Origin: Candidatus Fonsibacter sp.
GTDB lineage: Bacteria > Pseudomonadota > Alphaproteobacteria > Pelagibacterales > Pelagibacteraceae
DNA: 10,706 bases
Reading direction: 5' to 3'
NCBI GenBank assembly: GCA_023257975.1
Contig: JALRAW010000038.1
Coordinates: forward strand, 1-10,706
Shown here: piece by piece, positions 6,997-10,706 of the stretch
How positions within the stretch are numbered: position 1 is the stretch's first letter
How the letters are laid out: each line of letters starts with the position of its first letter
Program-made: the position numbers and the translations under genes
Notes under the pieces: generated by a model
The model's input: the letters and a program-made list of their open reading frames with translations, nothing else
What the model was told of the DNA's origin: nothing
The model's database searches: none

Positions 6997-7875
6997 TTAT
7001 ATTATTTTTACTTTCCTTATCCAATAACTTTTATAATGTTTTTTTAGAGAAAGAATAGCATCAGCTAATTGCAAATTATTTTCAAAAATAGCAAAACAAG
7101 CTGAACCACTACCTGTCATTCTAGCCACCTTACAGCCTTTTAATTTCTTAAGGAACGTTAATAATTTTAATATGATCTTGTTATATTTAAAAGCACTCTG
7201 CTCTAAATCATTTCCTTTATAATTTAAAAATTTAAATAAATAACTCACATTTAAAATATTCTTTTTTAAAAAGTTAAATTGAGAATTATTTTTTTTTGAA
7301 AATATTTTATTTGAAAGATAAATTTTTTTTGTTGAATTAAGAAAGTTTGGATAAACTAACAATAAATTAAATTTTGGTTTTTTATTAAAATTTATGATTT
7401 TATTATTTGGCCCATAAAGAATTTTGAAATTAGTATTTAACGAGGGTTCGACATCAGCACCTATCTTATTACATATTAAAGAAATAGTTTTGCTTTTTAA
7501 ATTTAGTTTTAAATATTTATTAAAAAAATTAAGTAATGCAGAAACATCTACTGAACCACCTCCAAATCCAGAACCCTGTGGTATATTTTTTACAATCCTA
7601 ATTTTAAATTTATGTTCATTAAATTTTGGGTATTTTTTTAAAATATTTAATAATTTTAATACTGTGTTGTTGGTATTGCTTATTCCTTTTGAAAATTTTC
7701 CTGTAAAAATAATCTTATTATCTGTTTTGCTATTAGTTACAAAAATCTGATCATAAATATTAAAAAAACAAAATAAGGTTTCTATTTCGTGATATTTATT
7801 CTTTAATTTTTTGATTACTTTTAAATATAGATTTATTTTACCATACGCTTTAAGAGTTGTTTTTATCAGCATCAT
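6997..7875 (-). CDS. ispE: 4-diphosphocytidyl-2-C-methyl-D-erythritol kinase
   Basis: IspE phosphorylates CDP-methylerythritol in the MEP pathway to isoprenoid precursors (quinone side chains, undecaprenyl phosphate). The 292 residues match the family (E. coli 283). It is a GHMP kinase: KAYGKINLYLKV (9-20) carries the conserved Lys13, the ATP loop IPQGSGFGGGSVDVSALL is at 98-115, the catalytic Asp141 is in GADV (139-142), and the C-terminal MTGSGSACFAIF is at 253-264. Two motifs deviate from consensus: SVDVS in place of SSDAA, and GADVEPSL in place of GADVPFxL; the key Asp is kept in both. Two ATGs in tandem (7875, 7872) are possible starts. Either way the gene overlaps the end of the TPR gene by 26 or 23 nt, implying translational coupling. 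Confidence 0.95.
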   Translation of the reverse strand: MMLIKTTLKAYGKINLYLKVIKKLKNKYHEIETLFCFFNIYDQIFVTNSKTDNKIIFTGKFSKGISNTNNTVLKLLNILKKYPKFNEHKFKIRIVKNIPQGSGFGGGSVDVSALLNFFNKYLKLNLKSKTISLICNKIGADVEPSLNTNFKILYGPNNKIINFNKKPKFNLLLVYPNFLNSTKKIYLSNKIFSKKNNSQFNFLKKNILNVSYLFKFLNYKGNDLEQSAFKYNKIILKLLTFLKKLKGCKVARMTGSGSACFAIFENNLQLADAILSLKKHYKSYWIRKVKII

Positions 7876-9571
7876 CCAATCCGAAAATTATTTTTTTATT
7901 TATAGATTCTTTTAAATCTTGCTCAATATTTTTAAGCTTGATAGCATTTTGCCAAACATATCTTGCTTGAATTTTTTTTCCGTTTGTCCAAAGAACATCA
8001 CCGTAATGATCATAGATAACAGCTTCGGAAGGTTCTTTTTCATAAGCTGTCTGCAAAATTTCTTCTGCCTTATCATAATCCTTTAATAAAAAATATGCCC
8101 AGCCAAGTGAGTCTAAAATATATCCGCGTCCTTTACTTATATTAACTGCTTCAACTAACATTTCTTTTGCTTTGTCTAAATTAATTTTTTTCTCTAACCA
8201 ACTATATGCCAAATAATTCAAAACCTCAGGCTGCTTGGGCGAAATTTTTAGAGCTTGCAAAAAACTTTTTTCTGCATTCTCCCATAACCCTGCTCGTTCT
8301 TGGCTAATAGCTAAATTATAATAATAAATCCAATCACCATCCTTTGTGTCTTTTTTTGATGCTATTGATTTTTCATATAATTCTATAGATTTAGAGTAAT
8401 TTTTGTTAGCTCTTATAAAATTAGCTAATTCAAAATATTTTTCAGATGCAAAAAATTCATTATTTTCTAAAAAACTTTCAAGTAAATTGATTTGTTTTTC
8501 AGAATTAATATTAGGCAAAAATCTTAATCTTGTTAAATTGGCATACCAATAAAATTCTTTTCCCAATTTCTCAATTACTTTTATTTCTTTTTCTGATTCT
8601 TCTAAATTATTTAATATAATAAGATTTTCTACTTTTAATATTTTATTAGATTGAAAATAAGGATTTAAATATTCACTTAAGTTTAAATAAAAATTTGAGA
8701 TCTGAACTTGTTCATAATTCTGATAAAAGTTTGCAAATAAATAAAATAATTCAGCTAGCCCATGATTAATATTTTTTCTTTTATAAAATTTGTTTATTTT
8801 ATAAAATTTATTTTCGCGAGAATCTAAAAAAAGTTGTTTAAATAATAAATTTTCTGATGATATTTCTAAATTACGGTTAATAATATCATTAATTTTATCT
8901 TTATTATTTTTTTCTAGATAATAAGATAAATAAAAATAATTGTATCTGCCTAATTCTTTTTTATTAGAAATTTCATTAAAATATAAATCAATATTTTTTG
9001 GATTATCTAAATATAAATTAATTAGAATTTTTTGTGTTAGAGAAACATTTTTAAAACTTGAATTTGAGTTATCAATCTTTTTATTTAATTCTTCAATATT
9101 TTTATTTGATAAATCCACCCATAAACCAAGATTTTGGTACAATTCTGCCAATAATGGATCATTAGGACTTTGTTTTGGTAAGAAAATATAACTCTTTAAT
9201 TTTGAATATCTTTCTTTTTTAAAATCATGAACAAACAAAACTAGATTAAATGGATATAAAGATTGATAAGACTTATCTAACTTTTTTATAAATATATAAG
9301 CTTCTTCAATTTTTCCATTATTAACTAATGTTTCAACGTACTTGAGATTAAATTCTGAATGATAAGTTCCTAAATTTTCAATATTTTCGAAAAAACCGTA
9401 AGCCTTCTGTGAGTCATTTTTTTGCAATGAAACACTGCCAGATAAATAATTAGAAAAATAATTAGAATTTTTAACTAATCTTTTTTTATTTTCTAAAATA
9501 TTAGCACTCAAATGCGAATAATTTGCTATAAATAACAATAAAAACACTGTGTAAAAAATTTTTTTATTCAT
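7850..9571 (-). CDS. Exported tetratricopeptide-repeat protein
   Basis: A 573-residue protein of unknown biochemical role. It has a cleavable signal peptide (MNKKIFYTVFLLLFIANYSH, then cleavage after LSA near residue 23; no lipobox cysteine), so it probably acts in the periplasm. The middle (about 30-370) is degenerate helical repeats. Clear TPR units lie at the C-terminal end, about 375-410, 412-445, 447-480, 482-515 and 517-550, with the conserved blocks YILDSLGWAYF and YDHYGDVLW that mark the alphaproteobacterial family usually found next to ispE. ATG at 9571 is preferred; the frame continues to a TTG at 9583, which would overlap the divergent gene. The 3' end overlaps ispE. TPR proteins of this type usually scaffold other proteins; the partner is not visible here. 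Confidence 0.88.
   Translation of the reverse strand: MNKKIFYTVFLLLFIANYSHLSANILENKKRLVKNSNYFSNYLSGSVSLQKNDSQKAYGFFENIENLGTYHSEFNLKYVETLVNNGKIEEAYIFIKKLDKSYQSLYPFNLVLFVHDFKKERYSKLKSYIFLPKQSPNDPLLAELYQNLGLWVDLSNKNIEELNKKIDNSNSSFKNVSLTQKILINLYLDNPKNIDLYFNEISNKKELGRYNYFYLSYYLEKNNKDKINDIINRNLEISSENLLFKQLFLDSRENKFYKINKFYKRKNINHGLAELFYLFANFYQNYEQVQISNFYLNLSEYLNPYFQSNKILKVENLIILNNLEESEKEIKVIEKLGKEFYWYANLTRLRFLPNINSEKQINLLESFLENNEFFASEKYFELANFIRANKNYSKSIELYEKSIASKKDTKDGDWIYYYNLAISQERAGLWENAEKSFLQALKISPKQPEVLNYLAYSWLEKKINLDKAKEMLVEAVNISKGRGYILDSLGWAYFLLKDYDKAEEILQTAYEKEPSEAVIYDHYGDVLWTNGKKIQARYVWQNAIKLKNIEQDLKESINKKIIFGLDDADKNNS
9524..9532 (+). promoter_or_regulatory. Candidate extended -10 promoter for the UDG-like gene and rnhB
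   Basis: TGC followed by TATAAA forms an extended -10 element (TGnTATAAT type, five of six in the hexamer). A transcript would begin near 9539, giving a leader of about 37 nt to the ATG at 9576. It lies inside the signal-peptide coding region of the divergent TPR gene. No good -35 is visible at normal spacing, which extended -10 promoters can tolerate. Eye match only. Confidence 0.35.
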
Positions 9572-9575
9572 AAAA

Positions 9576-10238
9576 ATGCTCAAAAAATATTTAAGTAATA
9601 AAACTATAAACTTACTGGAATACTATTCAACTTTAAATATTAATAATATTTTTTCTAATGATGTAACTAAATCTAAACACCAGTCCTCCGCTAATAAAGA
9701 ACAGTTAGTTTCCCAACTATTTAAAGAAATTAACAATCTATTGAATACCAAAAATAATAATAATTTTTTTTACAAAGGAAATCCAGATTCTAAAATTATG
9801 ATACTAGGCGATTGTCCGAATGATGATGATATTAAAAACCAAGAAATATTATCGGGCCCTAGGGGTGAACTATTGAATAAAATGCTCTCATCAATATCTC
9901 TCGAGAAAGAAAAATATTATTTATCTAATATTTATTTTGATAAGGATATTGATATTAAAAATAGAAATAATTTTTACAAAGATATTTTAATTAAACATTT
10001 AAAAATTATTAAACCGAAATATATTTTATTACTTGGAGAAATTGCTTCTAACTTTTTTAATAATTCTAGAAATAAAATATTAGATATTCATGGGAAATGG
10101 GATTCAATTATTGTTAATAAAGATAAATTTATAACATTTACTACTTTTGACCCGGAAATCTTATTAAGAGAACCTGAAAATAAAAAATTATCATGGGAAG
10201 ATCTAAAAAAATTCAGAAATGAAATATTTAAAAACTAA
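9576..10238 (+). CDS. Divergent uracil-DNA glycosylase (family 4-like) homologue
   Basis: The 220-residue protein aligns by eye along its length with family 4 uracil-DNA glycosylases, which excise uracil from DNA. The N-terminal LLEYYSTLNINNIF resembles the LLxWYxxxGxDEA start of alphaproteobacterial members; GNPDSKIMILGDCPNDDD (69-85 region) corresponds to the motif-1 GEAPGxxED; GPRGELLNKML (94-104) to GRxGxLLDxML; KPKYILLLGEIAS (147-157) to the central strand; and FDPEILLREPENKKLSWEDL (191-210) to HPAYLLRxPxxKRxxWEDL. Yet the motif-2 His is Asp192, motif 1 is GDCPN, and Cys80 is the only cysteine, so the usual four-Cys 4Fe-4S site is absent. It may be an altered or inactive glycosylase. Its stop overlaps the rnhB start as TAATG, so the two are coupled. 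Confidence 0.78.
   Translation: MLKKYLSNKTINLLEYYSTLNINNIFSNDVTKSKHQSSANKEQLVSQLFKEINNLLNTKNNNNFFYKGNPDSKIMILGDCPNDDDIKNQEILSGPRGELLNKMLSSISLEKEKYYLSNIYFDKDIDIKNRNNFYKDILIKHLKIIKPKYILLLGEIASNFFNNSRNKILDIHGKWDSIIVNKDKFITFTTFDPEILLREPENKKLSWEDLKKFRNEIFKN
9603..9630 (-). promoter_or_regulatory. Candidate promoter for the TPR-ispE-tRNA-cca run
   Basis: Read on the minus strand, TTGAAT (9630-9625) and TATAGT (9608-9603) are separated by 16 nt, matching four and five of six bases of the sigma-70 -35 and -10 boxes. A transcript would start near 9596 and have a leader of roughly 25 nt before the ATG at 9571. The site lies wholly within the coding region of the divergent uracil-DNA glycosylase homologue, because only 4 nt separate the two start codons. 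AT-richness makes chance matches likely. Confidence 0.35.
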
Positions 10239-10706
10239 TGAATATTTTAAATGATCTTAAATTTGGTAGAAATATAATTGGTGTAGACGAAGTTGGCAGA
10301 GGATGCTTAGCCGGACCTGTTTTTGCTGCTGCTATTAAGTTAGATGAAAATAATTTTCCTGAAGGAATTAATGACTCTAAAAAACTCAACAAATCAAAAA
10401 GATTGGAAATATTCAAAGTGCTTATTAAAAAATGTGAATATAGTGTTGGCATCTCTTCTGTTAAGGAAATTGAAAAATTAAACATTTTGCAGTCTTCTTT
10501 ACTTGCAATGAATAGAGCCCTGGAAAAAATTAATATTAAAGATCATGTCATTCTTGTTGATGGAAATTTTTCTCCTGACAAAAATAAAAATATTAGAACA
10601 GTTATTAAAGGTGATCAAAAATGTATTTCTATTGCAGCCAACATCTTCATTCTTGGTTATGCCTGGCAGAAGGGTTATTTGCCCCTCGGAGAAGCTTCTT
10701 TATTGC
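10238..10706 (+). CDS. rnhB: Ribonuclease HII, N-terminal part (3' truncated by window edge)
   Basis: RNase HII nicks DNA at embedded ribonucleotides and degrades RNA:DNA hybrids. The visible 156 residues carry VDEVGRGCLAGPV (16-28) with catalytic Asp17 and Glu18, NDSKKL (45-50), LNILQSSLLAMNRAL (81-95), VDGN with Asp108 (107-110) and IKGDQKCISIAA (123-134). Normally ASxIAKVxRD follows at once; here 18 unrelated codons (135-152) come first and ASLL then appears at 153-156. The last catalytic Asp (of the RD) lies beyond the window. The ATG at 10238 shares its A with the TAA of the upstream gene. A frame shadow on the minus strand at 10228-10485 is not a gene. Confidence 0.92.
   Translation, partial: MNILNDLKFGRNIIGVDEVGRGCLAGPVFAAAIKLDENNFPEGINDSKKLNKSKRLEIFKVLIKKCEYSVGISSVKEIEKLNILQSSLLAMNRALEKINIKDHVILVDGNFSPDKNKNIRTVIKGDQKCISIAANIFILGYAWQKGYLPLGEASLL
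10640..10693 (+). other. Apparent 54-nt in-frame insertion in rnhB
   Basis: Between the codons for IAA (ending 10639) and those for ASLL (from 10694) sit exactly 18 codons reading NIFILGYAWQKGYLPLGE, which have no place in the RNase HII family alignment. The block has 25 G or C out of 54, clearly more than the flanking AT-rich coding sequence, and uses codons such as CCC, CTC, TGG and GGA that are rare nearby. It contains GGTTAT twice (10655-10660 and 10673-10678), each followed by GCC and ending in GAAG-like sequence, and a small AGGG/CCCT hairpin. It could be a small in-frame insertion element, a tandem-repeat remnant, or a contig-end assembly error. Confidence 0.5.

Noticed and set aside
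6765..7058. Plus-strand open frame containing GSRIRTWDGGIKTR
   Set aside because: This is the well-known antisense translation of a tRNA gene; it overlaps tRNA-Gln, the GNAT gene and the end of ispE and resembles no protein family.
8940..9191. Plus-strand open frame within the TPR gene
   Set aside because: Antisense to a long supported gene; biased composition and no recognisable motif.
9572..9583. Upstream TTG start for the TPR protein
   Set aside because: The ATG four codons later directly precedes a standard Lys-rich signal peptide and avoids overlapping the divergent gene's start.
10640..10693. Classical Rickettsia palindromic element in rnhB
   Set aside because: Those elements are about 100-150 bp and strongly palindromic; this block is 54 nt with only a short hairpin and a 9-nt TGCCTGGCA palindrome. 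Recorded instead as an unexplained insertion.
1..10706. CRISPR arrays, insertion sequences, phage genes or toxin-antitoxin pairs
   Set aside because: No spaced direct repeats, transposase, integrase or other mobile-element gene is seen; all sizeable frames are assigned to housekeeping genes.

Overview
The window is an AT-rich, almost gap-free stretch of chromosome from an aerobic, free-living alphaproteobacterium. The combination points to a streamlined marine lineage such as the Pelagibacterales (SAR11) or a similar AT-rich group: very low GC, stop and start codons that touch or overlap, a petABC cytochrome bc1 operon, oxygen-dependent HemF, an MEP-pathway ispE beside a periplasmic TPR protein, and a family-4-like uracil-DNA glycosylase homologue beside rnhB. 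This taxonomic call is an inference from gene content and composition. A functional MEP kinase argues against Rickettsia itself.

Layout, left to right. (1) 2-739 (+): the C-terminal two thirds of the translation-associated ATPase YchF, cut by the window edge. (2) 3343-716 (-): petA-petB-petC, encoding the Rieske protein, cytochrome b and cytochrome c1 of the bc1 complex; petC overlaps the 3' end of ychF tail to tail by 24 nt. (3) A 76-nt divergent spacer, the largest gap in the window. (4) 3420-5205 (+): trmL, hemF and greA in a tight run. (5) 9571-5202 (-): a TPR lipoprotein-like or secreted protein, ispE, a tRNA-Gln(TTG) gene, a GNAT acetyltransferase and cca, all on the minus strand with gaps of 21 nt or less. 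cca and greA meet at a shared TTAA. (6) 9576-10706 (+): a divergent uracil-DNA glycosylase homologue and the 5' part of rnhB, which runs off the right edge.

Functionally the window mixes respiration (bc1), heme supply (HemF), isoprenoid precursors (IspE, which also feeds ubiquinone synthesis), translation and tRNA maturation (YchF, TrmL, tRNA-Gln, CCA enzyme), transcript elongation (GreA) and DNA maintenance (UDG-like, RNase HII). No stretch above 300 bases lacks a gene. I see no mobile element, CRISPR array, or clear intrinsic terminator.

The points most worth a second look are: an apparent in-frame 54-nt, GC-richer insertion at the most conserved part of rnhB close to the right edge; a uracil-DNA glycosylase homologue that lacks the usual Fe-S cysteines and the motif-2 histidine; a tRNA gene sitting inside a protein operon that also encodes the CCA-adding enzyme; and a head-to-head gene pair with only 4 nt between start codons, so that each promoter must lie inside the other gene.
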